Shown: in pieces, positions 25,831 through 38,356 of the stretch
Position numbering within the stretch: the first letter of the stretch is position 1
Layout: every line of letters begins with the position of its first letter
Source of the DNA: Xenopus tropicalis
Taxonomy: Eukaryota; Chordata; Amphibia; Anura; Pipidae
Reading direction: 5' to 3'
Length of the DNA stretch: 64,000 nt
Assembly (NCBI RefSeq): GCF_000004195.4
Contig: NC_030682.2
Location: 153,847,501-153,911,500, forward strand
Notes under the pieces: generated by a model
Told to the model about the DNA's origin: nothing
What the model saw: the letters and a program-made list of their open reading frames with translations, nothing else
Databases searched by the model: none
Translations under genes and position numbers: made by a program

Positions 25831-26803
25831 TCCTCCAACCTCTTAACCATTCTCTCCCCTAGCACAGCAGACCCCCTTCCATTGAGGTGCAATCCGTCAG
25901 GGCTGTATAGATTGTACCCCAAGGAAAAGTCAGCCCAGTGCTCTAGGAACCCAAACCCTTCCTTCCTACACCAAGACTTTAGCCACGCATTTAGCTCCCT
26001 AAGCTCCCGCTGTCTCCCTAAACTTGCACGTGGCACTGGCAAAATTTCCGAAAAAATGACATTGGAGGACCTTTGCCTAATCTTAGAGCCTAGATCCCTG
26101 AACTCACTCTTTAAAGTCCCCCACCTACCGTTCATTTTGTCGTTAGTACCGATATGTACCAAGACAGCCGGGTCATGCCCAGCCCCTCCCAATAATGTGT
26201 CAACCCGATCAACCACATGCCGAACCCTGGCACCAGGAAGACAGCAAACTGTCCGGTTGAAGCGATCCGCTCGACAGATTACCCTGTCCACTTTCCTAAT
26301 GATCGAATCCCCTATAACCACCATCTGTTTAGGCCTAGCTCTGCTCTCCTCCCCACCACTACTAGTGAAACTGGTCTCCCGGCTGTTAGAGAGATCAGCC
26401 TCACCTAGAACCGCCAATCCAGAGTTCACACTCCCATCTTCTTCACACAATCTGGCAAATCTGTTGGGATGCGCAAACCCTGGAGCAGCCTCCCTTTTCC
26501 TTTTCCCCACACTAGATTTTCTAACTGTCACCCAGCTTACTGCCCTATCATCCTTTTGCTGCTCCCCTCCCCCCCTACTATCTGACCCCACTAGTTCTTG
26601 TTCAGTTAACAAGAGACCCCTCTCAAGATTGTTGATTGAACGCAGTGTTGCAACGTGTTCCTCTAGGACTCTAACGCGAGCCTCTAAAGTGGCAATTCGC
26701 TCACATCCACAACAGAGGTGGCACTTTGGAACTGTTGTTCCACAACTGCATACATGTGGCAGGCTGTGCACTGTGTCAGACCTTCAATGTTGCTACCACT
26801 CAT
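25818..26803 (-). pseudogene. CR1 ORF1: zinc-finger-like, coiled-coil and SGNH esterase protein
   Basis: The open part from 26771 (317 codons from a GTG) has a Cys-rich block CHLCCGC, a heptad-like stretch (residues 26-50), a basic linker and an SGNH hydrolase. Block I is VVIGDS (Ser at about 156), block III is HIGTND (about 207-211) and block V is DGLH (292-295). A better start is the ATG at 26801-26803, whose frame reads MSGSNIEGLTQCTACHMY and joins the rest only through a frameshift near 26745-26765, so I call the gene broken. The family role is RNA binding plus an esterase activity of uncertain substrate. The shift position is inferred without a consensus. Confidence 0.82.
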
Positions 26804-27073
26804 TCTCCCAGTTACAAGAACAGTTAAACAAAAATAGGTGTAAGGACTTGTAGTAAATACCTTGTTTTACCTTGCTTTTAACTCCCTTAGTGTTTAACTC
26901 CCTGAGTTTATAACTCCACTTACAGAGCCCCCACTTAACTCCCTGAGTTTATAACTCCACTTACAGAGTCCCCACTTAACTCCCTGAGTTTATAACTCCA
27001 CTTACAGAGTCCCACTTAAAGAGCAATCACTTACAGAGCACCTACCACCAGAGCAAGCAGAGCACCTACCACC

Positions 27074-28878
27074 ACTCGCTTATTCATTTACTTACCCGCT
27101 CTCCCGTTCACTCGCTTATTCATTTACTTACCTGCTTTCTCATTCAATCGCTTATACATTTACTTACCCGCTCTCATTCACTCGCTTATTCATTTACTTA
27201 GCCGCTCTCCCATTCACTTGCTTATTCATTTACTTACCCGCTCTCATTCACTCGCTTATTCATTTACTTACCCGCTCTCCCATTCACTTGCTTATTCATT
27301 TACTTACCCACTCTCATTCACTTGTTTATTCATTTACTTACCCGCTCTCTCGTTCACTCGCTTATTCATTTACTTACCTGCTCTCATTCACTCACTTATT
27401 TATTTATTTACCCGCTCTCTTATTCACTTTCTTTTTCATTTACTTACCCGCTCTCTCATTCACTCACTTATTCAATTACTTACCCGCTCTTATTCACTCG
27501 CTTATTCATTTACTTACCCGCTCTCTTATTCAATCGCTTATTCATTTACTTACTTGCTCTCATTCACTCGCTTATTCATTTATTTAACCACTTTCCCATT
27601 CACTTGCTTATTCATTTACTTACCTGCTCTCTCATTGAATCGCATATTCATTTACTTACCCGCTCTCATTCACTCGCTTATTCATTTACTTACTTGCTCT
27701 CCCATTCACTTGCTTATTCATTTACTTACCCGCTCTCATTCACTTGCTTATTCATTTACTTACCCGCTCTCTCATTCAATCGCTTATTCATTTACTTACC
27801 TGCTCTCATTCACTCGCTTATTCATTTACTTACCCGCTCTCCCATTCACTTGCTTATTCATTTACTTACCCGCTCTCATTCACTCGCTTATTCATTTACT
27901 TACCCGCTCTCTCATTCACTCGCTTATTCATTTACTTACCTGCTCTCATTCACTCACTTATTCATTTACTTACCCACTCTCCCATTCACTCGCTTATTCA
28001 TTTAATTACCCACTCTATCATTCACTCGCTTATTCATTTACTTATCCACTCTCATTCACTCCCTTATTCATTTACTTACCCGTTCTCCCATTCACTTTCT
28101 TATTCATTTACTTACCCGCTCTCCTATTCACTCGCTTATTCATTTACTTACCCACTCTCTCATTTACTCGCTTATTCATTTAATTACCCGCTCTCATTCA
28201 CTCCCTTATTCATTTACTTACCCACTCTCATTCACTCCCTTATTCATTTACTTACCCGCTCTCCCATTCACTTGCTTATTCATTTACTTACCTGCTCTCT
28301 CATTCACACGCTTATTCATTTACTTACCTGCTCTCTCATTCACAGGCTATTCATTAACTTACCCACTCTCTCATTCACTCCCTTATTCATTTACTAACCT
28401 GCTCTCCCATTCACTTACTTATTCATTTACTTACCCGCTCTCCCATTCACTTGCTTATTCATTTACTTACCCGCTCTCCCATTCACTTGCTTATTCATTT
28501 ACTTACCCGCTCTCTCATTTGCTCGCTTATTCATTTACTTAACTGCTCTCATTCACTCACTTATTCATTTACTTACTTGCTCTCCCATTCACTCGCTTAT
28601 TCATTTACTTACCCGCTCTCATTCACTTGCTTATTCATTTACTTACCCGCTCTCATTCACTTGCTTATTCATTTACTTACCCGCTTTCCCATTCACTTGC
28701 TTATTCATTTACTTACCCGCTCTCCCATTCACTTACTTATTCATTTACTTACCCGCTCTCCCATTCACTTGCTTATTCATTTACTTACCCGCTCTCCCAT
28801 TCACTTGCTTATTCATTTACTTACCCGCTCTCTCATTCGCTCACTTATTCATTTACTTACCTGCTCTCATTCACATAC
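27074..28878. repeat. 34-38-bp minisatellite, right part
   Basis: Continuation of the array at 21405-22677, about 52 further units in the same orientation. Occasional units carry TTTAATTACC or TATTTATTTAC. No gene lies inside. Confidence 0.95.
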
Positions 28879-28879
28879 T

Positions 28880-29682
28880 GACAGAGCAAAGAATATCTTT
28901 TCCTTCTCCCCTGTCCCTCACACCTACCAACTCAGCAAAGAATATCTGATCCTTCTACTGTCCCTCACACCTACCAACTGAGCAAAGAATATCTGATCCT
29001 TCTACTGTCCCTCACACCTACCAATGCAAAGAAGAATATCTGATCCTTCTACTGTCCCTCACACCTACCGACTGAGCAAAGAATATCTGGTGCTTCTACT
29101 GTCCCTCACACCTACCAACTCAGGAAAGAATACCTGATCCTTCTACTGTCCCTCACACCTACCGACTGAGCAAAGAATATCTGATCCTTCTACTGTCCCT
29201 CACACCTACCGACTGAGCAAAGAATATCTGGTGCTTCTACTGTCCCTCACACCTACCAACTCAGGAAAGAATACCTGATCCTTCTACTGTCCCTCACACC
29301 TACCGACTGAGCAAAGAATACCTGATCCTTCTACTGTCCCTCACACCTACCGACTGAGCAAAGAATACCTGATCCTTCTACTGTCCCTCACACCTACCGA
29401 CTGAGCAAAGAATATCTGGTGCTTCTACTGTCCCTCACACCTACCGACTGAGCAAAGAATATCTGATCCTTCTACTGCCCCTCACACCTACCGACTGAGC
29501 AAAGAATATCTGATCCTTCTACTGTCCCTCACACCTACCAACTCAGGAAAGAATATCTGATCCTTCTACTGCCCCTCACACCTACCAACTGATCAAAGAA
29601 TATCTGATCCTTCTACTGTCCCTCACACCTACCAACTCAGGAAAGAATACCTGATCCTTCTACTGTCCCTCACACCTAGGAT
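28880..29682. repeat. 47-bp minisatellite, about 17 units
   Basis: Units read GAGCAAAGAATATCTGATCC, TTCTACTGTCCCTCACACCT, ACCGACT, alternating with an ACTCAGGAAAGAATACC form. It lies about 290 bp upstream of the transporter start codon. The spacer 29683-29971 is unique; it may hold the 5' untranslated part and an acceptor-like CACTACAG near 29823. Confidence 0.94.
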
Positions 29683-29971
29683 TCTAATTCTGTTCCTGTC
29701 CACACCTACCATGGGGGCAAAGGACAGCTGATTCTACTACTGTTTTATTACATCTTAAGCAAATGTTATCTAACTCATCTCTGGTAGCTCAGATTGGCCA
29801 ACAATTTATTTGATTGCACTACAGTTCCTCACATCTGCAAGGAGACCCCAAGCAAGGGGACAGCATCAAACACCCTATAGAGTGGTGCCACCCTCACAAC
29901 TATTTCTGCAAAGCCTAAAGCCCAAACTGTAGATACTGTATCATTTTACTCATCTAAATATACACGGAGCC

Positions 29972-30960
29972 ATGGTTTTGGTTGTGCATCTTCTGTGCTG
30001 TCTGTTGGGACTTGGTTCTTGGGTAGCTATCAATGGGGTCTGGGTGGAACTGCCCTTGATTGTGCCACATGCTCCAGAGGGCTGGGAACTGCCCTCATAC
30101 CTCACACTTCTAATCCAGTTTGCCAACATTGGCCCACTAGCAGTTACCCTTACACACAAATTCCAGCCTAAGCGTCTGAACGAGGGGCTAGTGATATATC
30201 TGCTGCTTGTGGTCGGGGCATTGACTTGTTTGCTGTTGACCTTCCTCTGGAATGAGACAAGCTGGATAGGTGGGTCCAGGAGAAGCACAGCTCTGTTGGC
30301 TTTGATTTTCTGTCTGGCACTGGTAGACTGCACATCTTCTGTCACCTTTTTGCCATACATGAGTCGACTCAGACCTGTGTACCTCACCACCTACTTTGTT
30401 GGGGAAGGTCTAAGTGGGCTGATGCCAGCTTTGATTGCCCTGGGACAGGGAGTTGGCATGGTACATTGTGTATCTGAAAATGCAACACAGGCAAATGGAA
30501 CCCAGATGAATGTGACGCTCAGCACACAGTACCAGCAGGCCAACTTCCCAGTGTGGGGTTTCTTCTTGTTCCTGACAGGCATGATGGCCACCTCCCTGCT
30601 TTCTTTCATCATGCTAAACCGAATGCCCAACGAGACATGCCAGATACAAGACAGGGAAAGGATGGAGGAAGCGGCGGTAGATTCAGGGGGTGTGGAGCAG
30701 AGCCCAATGATGGGGGAGCCAGTGGCTAGAGCCAAGGAGGGAACGGGAAGTCAGAAAGGAAAAACAACATACACCTGGGTGCAGGGCCTGTTTATCTTCC
30801 TAGTCCTGGGCTGGGTCAATGCCCTCACCAATGCAGTCCTGCCCGCAGTGCAGACCTACTCCTGCATGCCCTATGGAGGGCAAATCTACCACCTGGCTGC
30901 AACACTCGCTGCAATGGCAAATCCACTGGCATGTGGTATTGCAATGTACCTGCCCGACAG
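29972..30960 (+). CDS. slc52a3: Riboflavin transporter SLC52A3-like, coding exon 1 of 3
   Basis: Encodes residues 1-329 plus two bases of codon 330 of a 441-residue plasma-membrane riboflavin (vitamin B2) transporter. The start ATG sits in a good context, GAGCCATGG. Family hallmarks are visible: NGVWVELPL (21-29), EGWELPSYL (36-44), FANIGPL (50-56), LVDCTSSVTFLP (118-129), YFVGEGLSGL (141-150), WVNALTNAVLP (281-291), VQTYSC (293-298) and LAATLAAMANPLA (308-320). Hydrophobic stretches alternate with loops as in this 11-helix family. A variable loop at about 166-190 has NAT, NGT and NVT glycosylation sequons, and the acidic central loop at 221-265 is poorly conserved, as is usual. The donor is CGACAG|GTGAGT. 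The DCTSSVTFLP and VGEGLSGL blocks favour SLC52A3 over SLC52A2, from memory of the human proteins. The host-gene call is firm; the exact paralogue is less so. Confidence 0.93.
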
Positions 30961-33900
30961 GTGAGTCACTTAATGTAGCAGGAGTGCCAGGGGTAAGTAT
31001 ATAGGATTAGCAGAGTATTACTAGTAGGAGTGCAAGGGGCAGGTATAGCAGAGTATTAGTACTAGGAGGGGCAGGTATAGCAGAGTATCAGTACTAGGAG
31101 GGGCAGGTATATCAGAATATTCATAGTAGGAGGGGCAGGTATAGCAGAGTATTAGTAGTAGGAGGGGCAGGTATAGCTGAGTATTAGTAGTAGGAGGGGC
31201 AGGTATAGCAGAGTATTAGTAGTAGGAGGGGCAGGTATAGCAGAGTATTAGTAGTAGGAGGGGCAGGTATAGCAGAGTATTAGTAGTAGGAGGGGCAGGT
31301 ATAGCAGAGTATTAGTAGTAGGAGGGGCAGGTATAGCAGAGTATTAGTAGTAGGAGGGGCAGGTATAGCAGAGTATTAGTAGTAGGAGGGGCAGGTATAG
31401 CAGAGTATTAGTAGTAGGAGGGGCAGGTATAGCAGAGTATTAGTAGTAGGAGGGGCAGGTATAGCAGAGTATTAGTAGTAGGAGGGGCAGGTATAGCTGA
31501 GTATCAGTACTAGGAGGGGCAGGTATAGCAGAATATTCGTAGTAGGAGGGGCAGGTATAGCAGAGTATTAGTAGTAGGAGGGGCAGGTATAGCAGAGTAT
31601 TAGTAGTAGGAGGGGCAGGTATAGCAGAGTATTAGTAGTAGGAGGGGCAGGTATAGCAGAGTATTAGTAGTAGGAGGGGCAGGTATAGCTAAGTATTAGT
31701 AGTAGGAGGGGCAGGTATAGCAGAGTATTAGTAGTAGGAGGGGCAGGTATAGCAGAGTATTAGTAAGGAGGGGCAGGTATAGCAGAGTATTAGTAGTAGG
31801 AGGGGCAGGTATAGCAGAGTATCAGTACTAGGAGGGGCAGGTATAGCAGAATATTTCGTAGTAGGAGGGGCAGGGTATAGCAGAGTATTAGTACTAGGAG
31901 GCAGGTATAGCAGAGTATCAGTACTAGGAGGGGCAGGTATATCAGAATATTCATAGTAGGAGGGGCAGGTAATAGCAGAGTATTAGTAGTAGGAGGGGCA
32001 GGTATAGCAGAGTATTAGTAGTAGGAGGGGCAGGTATAGCAGAGTATTAGTAGTAGGAGGGGCAGGTATAGCTGAGTATTAGTAAGTTAGTAGGGGCAGG
32101 TATAGCAGAGTATTAGTAGTAGGAGGGGCAAGTATAGCAGAGTATTAGTAGTAGGAGGGGCAGGTATGCAGAGTATCAGTACTAGGAGGGGCAGGTATAG
32201 CAGAATATTCGTAGTAGGAGGGGCAGGTATAGCAGAGTATTAGTAAGTAGGAGGGGCAGGTATAGCAGAATATTCGTAGTAGGAGGGGCAGGTATAGCAG
32301 AGTATTAGTAGTAGGAGGGGCAGGTATAGCAGAGTATTAGTAGTAGGAGGGGCAGGTATAGCTGAGTATTAGTAGTAGGAGGGGCAGGTATAGCAGAATA
32401 TTCGTAGTAGGAGGGGCAGGTATAGCAGAGTATTAGTAGTAGGAGGGGCAGGTATAGCAGAGTATTAGTAGTAGGAGGGGCAGGTATAGCCGAGTATTAG
32501 TAGTAGGAGGGGCAGGTATAGCAGAGTATCAGTAGTAGGAGGGGCAGGTATAGCAAGAATATTCGTAGTAGGAGGGGCAGGTATAGCAGAGTATTCGTAG
32601 TAGGAGGGCAGGTATAGCAGAGTATTAGTAGTAGGAGGGGCAGGTATAGCTGAGTATTAGTAGTAGGAGGCAGGTATAGCTGAGTATTAGTAGTAGGAGG
32701 GGCAGGTATAGCAGAGTATTAGTAGTAGGAGGGGCAGGTATAGCAGAGTATTAGTAGTAGGAGGGGCAGGTATAGCAGAATATTCGTAGTAGGAGGGGCA
32801 GGTATAGCAGAGTATTAGTAGTAGGAGGGGCAGGTATAGCTGAGTATTAGTAGTAGGAGGGGCATAGGTATAGCAGAGTATTAGTAGTAGGAGGGGCAGG
32901 TATAGCTGAGTTAATTAGTAGTAGGAGGGGCAGGTATAGCAGAGTATTAGTAGTAGGAGGGGCATTGTATAGGTATAGAGTATTAGTAGTAGGAGGGGCA
33001 GGTATAGCAGAGTATTAGTAGTAGGAGGGGCAGGTATAGCTGAGTATTAGTAGTAGGAGGGGCAGGTATAGCAGATTATTAGTAGTAGGAGGGGCAGGTA
33101 TAGCAGATTATTAGTAGTAGGAGGGGCAGGTATAGCTGAGTATTAGTAGTAGGAGGGGCAGGTATAGCAGAGTATTAGTAGTAGGAGGGGCAGGTATAGC
33201 TGAGTATTAGTAGTAGGAGGGGCAGGTATAGCTGAGTATTAGTAGTAGGAGGGGCAGGTATAGCAGAATATTCATAGTAGGAGGGGCAGGTATAGCAGAG
33301 TATTATTAGTGGAGGGGGCAGGTATAGCAGAGTATTAGTAGTAGGAGGGGCAGGTATAGCAGAGTATTAGTAGTAGGAGGGGCAGGTATATGCAGAGTAT
33401 TAGTAGTAGGAGGGGCAGGTATAGCAGAGTATTAGTAGTAGGAGGGGCAGGTATAGCAGAGTATTCGTAGTAGGAGGGCAGGTATAGCAGAGTATTAGTA
33501 GTAGGAGGGGCAGGTATAGCTGAGTATTAGTAGTAGGAGGGCAGGTATAGCAGAGTATTAGTAGTAGGAGGGGCAGGTATAGCTGAGTATGTAAGTAGTA
33601 GGAAAGGGCAGGTATATGCAGAATTTAGTAGTAGGAGGGGCAGGTATAGCTGAGTATTAGTAGTAGGAGGGGCAGGTATAGCTGAGTATTAGTAGTAGGA
33701 GGGGGGAGGTATAGCAGAGTATTAGTAGTTAGGAGGGGCAGGTATAGCAGAGTATTAGTAGTAGGAGGGGAGGGTATAGCAGAGTATTAGTAGTAGGAGG
33801 GGCAGGTATAGCAGAGTATTAGTAGTAGGAGGGGCAGGTATAGCAGAATATTCGTAGTAGGAGGGGCAGGTATAGCAGAGTATTAGTAGTAGGAGGGGCA

Positions 33901-34664
33901 GGTATAGTGAGTATTCGTAGTAGGAGGGGCAGGTATAGCAGAGTATTAGTAGTAGGAGGGGCAGGTATAGCAGAGTATTAGTAGTAGGAGGGCAGTATAG
34001 CAGAGTATTAGTAGTAGGAGGGGCAGGTATAGCTGAGTATTAGTAGTAGGAGGGGCAGGTATAGCTGAGTATTAGTAGTAGGAGGGGCAGGTATAGCAGA
34101 GTATTAGTAGTAGGAGGGGCAGGTATAGCAGAGTATTAGGTAGGAAGAGGCAGGTATAGTTTGCAGAATATTAGTATAGGAGGGGCAGGTATAGCAGAGT
34201 ATTAGTAGTAGGAGGGGAGGTATAGCTGAGTATTAGTAGTAGGAGGGGCAGGTATAGCAGAGTATTAGTAGTAGGAGGGGCAGGTATAGCTGAGTATTAG
34301 TAGTAGGAGGGGCAGGTATAGCAGAATATTAGTAGTAGGAGGGGCAGGTATAGCTGAGTATTAGTAGTAGGAGGGGCAGGTATAGCAGAGTATTAGTAGT
34401 AGGAGGGGCAGGTATAGCAGAGTATTAGTAGTAGGAGGGGCAGGTATAGCAGAGTATTAGTAGTAGGAGGGGCAGGTATAGGGCAGAATATTAGTAGTAG
34501 GAGGGGCAGGTATAGCTGAGTATTAGTAGTAGGAGGGGCAGGTATAGCTGAGTATTAGTAGTAGGAGGGGCAGGTATAGCTGAGTATTAGTAGTAGGAGG
34601 GGCAGGTATAGTTGAGTTCTGTTAATGATTTCCCTCTTTATTATGTAACCCCGCCCCCTTTCAG
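30961..34664 (+). other. slc52a3: Intron 1 of the SLC52A3-like gene
   Basis: A 3.7-kb intron from GTGAGT (30961) to TTTCAG (34664). It splits codon 330 after the second base. The pyrimidine-rich acceptor region CCCCGCCCCCTTTCAG begins about 35 bp after the array ends. Apart from about 50 bp at each end, the intron is one tandem array. Confidence 0.9.
31015..34615. repeat. 32-bp intronic minisatellite, about 110 units
   Basis: Units read GTATTAGTAGTAGGAGGGGC, AGGTATAGCAGA. Recurrent variants are AGCTGA for AGCAGA and GAATATTCGTAG for GAGTATTAGTAG. Scattered one- to three-base indels (for example near 31855, 32925, 32965, 33590 and 34145) break the period without order, unlike the clean arrays elsewhere in the window. 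Confidence 0.96.
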
Positions 34665-34788
34665 ATCTCTCCTATCAATGGGCATCCTGACTGTAACGGG
34701 CACTGGCATTGGTTGTTATATTATGGGCATGGCAGTTCTGAGCCCGTGCCCCCTCCTGCTTTACTCCAGCGCTGGGGGCGCCATCATT
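34665..34788 (+). CDS. slc52a3: Riboflavin transporter SLC52A3-like, coding exon 2 of 3
   Basis: 124 bp. The first base completes Arg330 and the exon ends after Ile371 in phase 0. It encodes SLLSMGILTVTGTGIGCYIM and then MAVLSPCPLL, matching the helix and the conserved SPCPLL block of the family. The acceptor is TTTCAG and the donor ATCATT|GTAAGT (34789). Length and phase join exons 1 and 3 without a break. Confidence 0.92.
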
Positions 34789-34865
34789 GTAAGTATCCAA
34801 AGTGTTTCTGCCCCGCGGCCCCACCATGAGTACACCAGCTCCTTCTCCCACTTGCACCATTCTAT

Positions 34866-35135
34866 CTTATGTGTGAGTGAGTGTGATTGAGTGTGAGTGT
34901 GTGTGAGTGAGTGTGTGTGAGTGTGATTGAGTGAGTGTGTGTGATTAAGTGTGATTGAGTGTGAGTGTGTGTGTTTGTGAGTGTGTGTGATTGAGTGTGT
35001 GTGAGTGAGTGTGTGTGAGTGAGTGTGATTAAGTGTGAGTGTGATTGAGTGTGAGTGTGTGAGTGTGTGTGATTGAGTGTGTGTGAGATTGGGTGTGAGT
35101 GAGTGTGTGTGAGATTGGGTGTGAGTGTGTGCTCC
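34866..35135. repeat. GTGA/GTGT microsatellite
   Basis: Irregular [24 protein letters not shown] repeats in intron 2. Alternating purine-pyrimidine runs could adopt Z-DNA. Confidence 0.95.
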
Positions 35136-35185
35136 TACTTATTGCCTCTTATTAAGTGATGTTCTTTGTGTGATTCTCTCGTGCT

Positions 35186-36549
35186 GTGAGCAAACTCACT
35201 GAGTATCATTGTTTTACTCAATCCAACCGTGAGCAAACTCACTGAGTATCATTGTTTTACTCAATCCAACCGTCAGCAAACTCACTGAGTATCATTGTTT
35301 TACTCAATCCAACCGTGAGCAAACTCACTGAGTATCATTGTTTTACTCAATCCAACCGTGAGCAAACTCACTGAGTATCATGTGTTTTTACTCAATCCAA
35401 CCGTGAGCAAACTCACTGAGTATCATTGTTTACTCAATCAACGTCAGCAAACTCACTGAGTATCATTGTTTTACTCAATCAACGTGGAGCAAACTCACTG
35501 AGTATCATTGTTTTACTCAATCCAACCGTGAGCAAACTCACTGAGTATCATTCTTTTATTCAATCCAACCGTGAGCAAACTCACTGAGTGTCATTGTTTT
35601 ACTCAATCCAACCGTGAGCAAACTCACTGAGTATCATTGTTTTACTCAATCCAACCGTGAGCAAACTCACTGAGTATCATTGTTTTACTCAATCCAACCG
35701 TGAGCAAACTCACTGAGTATCATTGTTTTACTCAATCCAACGTGAGCAAACTCACTGAGTATCATTGTTTTTACTCAATCCCAACGTGAACAAACTCACT
35801 GAGTATCATTGTTTACTCAATCCAACCGTGAGCAAACTCACTGAGTATCATTGTTTTACTCAATCCAACTGTGGAGCAAACTCACTGAGTGTCATTGTTT
35901 TACTCAATCCAACCGTGAGCAAACTCACTGAGTATCATTCTTTTACTCAATCCAACTGTGAGCAAACTCACTGAGTATCGTTTTACTCAATCCAACCGTG
36001 AGCAAACTCACTGAGTGTCATTGTTTTACTCAATCCAACCGTGAGCAAACTCACTGAGTATCATTGTTTTACTCAATCCAACTGTGAGCAAACTCACTGA
36101 GTATCATTGTTTTACTCAATCCAACTGTGAGCAAACTCACTGAGTGTCATTGTTTTACTCAATCCAACTGTGAGCAAACTCACTGAGTATTGTTTTACTC
36201 AATCCAACCATGAGCAAACTCACTGAGTATCATTGTTTTACTCAATCCAACTGTGAGCAAACTCACTGAGTATCATTGTTTTACTCAATCCAACTGTGAG
36301 CAAACTCACTGAGTATCATTGTTTTACTCAATCCAACTGTGAGCAAACTCACTGAGTATCATTGTTTTACTCAATCCAACCGTGAGCAAACTCACTGAGT
36401 ATCATTGTTTTACTCAATCCAACCGTGAGCAAACTCACTGAGTATCATTGTTTTACTCAATCCAACCGTGAGCAAACTCACTGAGTGTCATTGTTTTACT
36501 CAATCCAACCGTGAGCAAACTCACTGAGTGTCATTGTTTTACTCAATCC
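35186..36549. repeat. 43-bp minisatellite in intron 2, about 32 units
   Basis: Units read GTGAGCAAACTCACTGAGTA, TCATTGTTTTACTCAATCCA, ACC. GAGCAAACTC and ACTGAGTATCATTGTTTTACTC give each unit short near-palindromic arms (GAG..CTC, GAGTA..TACTC). Minor forms carry ACTG for ACCG and GTGTCATTG for GTATCATTG. Confidence 0.95.
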
Positions 36550-36825
36550 AGGGGAGTGTATATTGGAATCTGTTGCCCCCCGGCAGTGAGTTACTCCCCA
36601 ACCAGAGCGATGGCGCCTTCAGCCAGTCCCATCCAGCAGGTGTTTCTTGTTCCGCATAAGCAGCATTCCTACCCCGGGCTGCCCCCCCACGGGGCTAATC
36701 CCCCGAGCTCATTCCAGTGGGGCAGGCGTCTAATCCTTAATCCAAAGGAACTTTGTATTTCCAGAAGGTTCTTTTGTTATTGTTAAATGTTCTCCCTCTC
36801 TCCCAATAACTGCACGGCCCCTGCT

Positions 36826-38300
36826 CCTCCTACTGTCCCCGTACCCCCCTGTCCCCGTACCCAGCCCCCCTGTCCCTGCACCCCCCTGTCCCCGTACCCA
36901 AGCCCCCCTGTCCCCGTACCCAGCCCCCTGTCCCCGTACCCAGCCCCCTGTCCCTGCACCCCCTGTCCCGTACCCAGCCCCTGTCCGCCCAGTCCCCCCT
37001 GTCCCTGCACACCCCTGTCCCCGTACCCAGCCCCTGTCCCTGCACCCCCCTGTCCCCGTACCCAGCCCCCCTGTCCCCGTACCAGCCCCTGTCCCTGCAC
37101 CCCCCTGTCCCCGTACCCAGCCCCCTGTCCCTGCACCCCCTGTCCCCGTACCCAGCCCCCCTGTCCCCGTACCCAGCCCCCTGTCCCTGCACCCCCTGTC
37201 CCCGTACCCAGCCCCCCTGTCCCCGTACCCATCCTGTCCCCGTACGCGAGCCCCTGTCCCCGTACCCAGCCCCTGTCCCTGCACCCCCCTGTCCCCGTAC
37301 CCAGCCCCTGTCCCTGACCCCCCTGTCCCCGTACCCAGCCCCCCTGTCCCCGTACCCAGCCCCCTGTCCCCGTACCCAGCCCCCTGTCCCGTACCCAGCC
37401 CCCTGTCCCTGCACCCCCTGTCCCCCGTACCCAGCCCCTGTCCCTGCACCCCCCTGTCCCCGTACCCATCCTGTCCCCGTACCCAGCCCCCTGTCCCTGC
37501 ACCCCCCTGTCCCCGTACCCAGCCCCCTGTCCCTGCACCCTGTCCCCCCCCTGTCCCCGTACCCATCCTGTCCCCGTACCAGCCCCCTGTCCCCGTACCC
37601 AGCCCCCCCTGTCCCTGTACCCAGCCCCCCCTGTCCCTGTACCCAGCCCCTGTCCCTGCACCCCCCCTGTCCCCATACCCAGCCCCCCCCGTCCCTGCAC
37701 CCAGCCCCCTCTGTCCCCGTACCCAGCACCCCGTCCCTAGTCCCCTGTCCCTGCACCCAGCCCCCCTGTCCCGTACCAGCCCCCCCCGTCCCCAGCCCCC
37801 TGTCCCTGCACCCAGCCCCCCTGTCCCGTACCCAGCCCCCCCGTCCCCAGCCTGTCCCTGCACCCAGCCCCCTGTCCCCTACCCAACCCCCCCGTCCCCA
37901 GCCCCTGTCCCTGCACCCAGCCCCTGTCCCGTACCCATCCCGTCCCCGACCCAGCCCCCCTGTCCCGTACCCATCCCGTCCCCGCACCCGCCCCTGTAAC
38001 CGTACCCAGCCCCCCCCGTCCCTGTACCCAGCCCCCTGTCCCTGCACCCCCCTGTCCCCGTACCCAGCCCCCCCGTCCCCAGCCCCCTGTCCCTGCACCC
38101 CCCTGTCCCCGCACCCAGCCCCCTGTCCCCGTACCCAGCCCCCTGTCCCTGCACCCCCTGTCCCGTACCCAGCCCCCTGTCCCTGCACCCAGCCCCCCTG
38201 TCCCCGTACCCATCCTGTCCCAGTACCCAGCCCCCTGTCCCAGTACCCAGCCCCCCGTACCCCCCCTGTCCCAGTACCCAGCCCCCTGTCCCCGTACCGA
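36826..38300. repeat. C-rich ~20-bp minisatellite in intron 2, about 70 units
   Basis: Two alternating units, CAGCCCCCTGTCCCCGTACC and CACCCCCCTGTCCCTG, with many indels in C runs. The minus strand is Gly-codon rich, which gives long [14 protein letters not shown] frames that are repeat translations. The plus strand repeats a CCCAG after a pyrimidine tract, so it presents many weak acceptor-like sites just upstream of the real acceptor at 38356. Confidence 0.93.
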
Positions 38301-38356
38301 GGGGGGGCATTGAATGATCCCCACTGAAAGCTTCTTGTTTCTCCTTTACCCTGTAG

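Larger units (their letters stand above)
22678..27073 (-). mobile_element. CR1-type LINE, nearly full length, degraded
   Basis: A 4.4-kb minus-strand retrotransposon inserted in the 34-38-bp array. In order on its own strand it has a 5' region with three 42-bp subrepeats (near 26890-27010), ORF1 with an SGNH esterase, ORF2 with APE-type endonuclease and reverse transcriptase, and a short 3' tail ending in TCAACCCTATGTAACTATG. An esterase-bearing ORF1 is a known trait of CR1 elements. CACTC occurs at both junctions, but the array unit also supplies this word, so a target duplication cannot be proved. The element carries at least two frameshifts and one nonsense codon, so this copy should not mobilise itself. 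Confidence 0.92.
34789..38356 (+). other. slc52a3: Intron 2 of the SLC52A3-like gene
   Basis: A 3.6-kb phase-0 intron from GTAAGT to CCTGTAG. It holds three separate tandem arrays. The only sizeable unique part is 36550-36825, about 275 bp, in which I see no exon. Confidence 0.88.

Noticed and set aside
25882..26853. Plus-strand frame of 323 codons opposite CR1 ORF1
   Set aside because: It is the antisense shadow of the ORF1 frame, which has clear SGNH motifs on minus.
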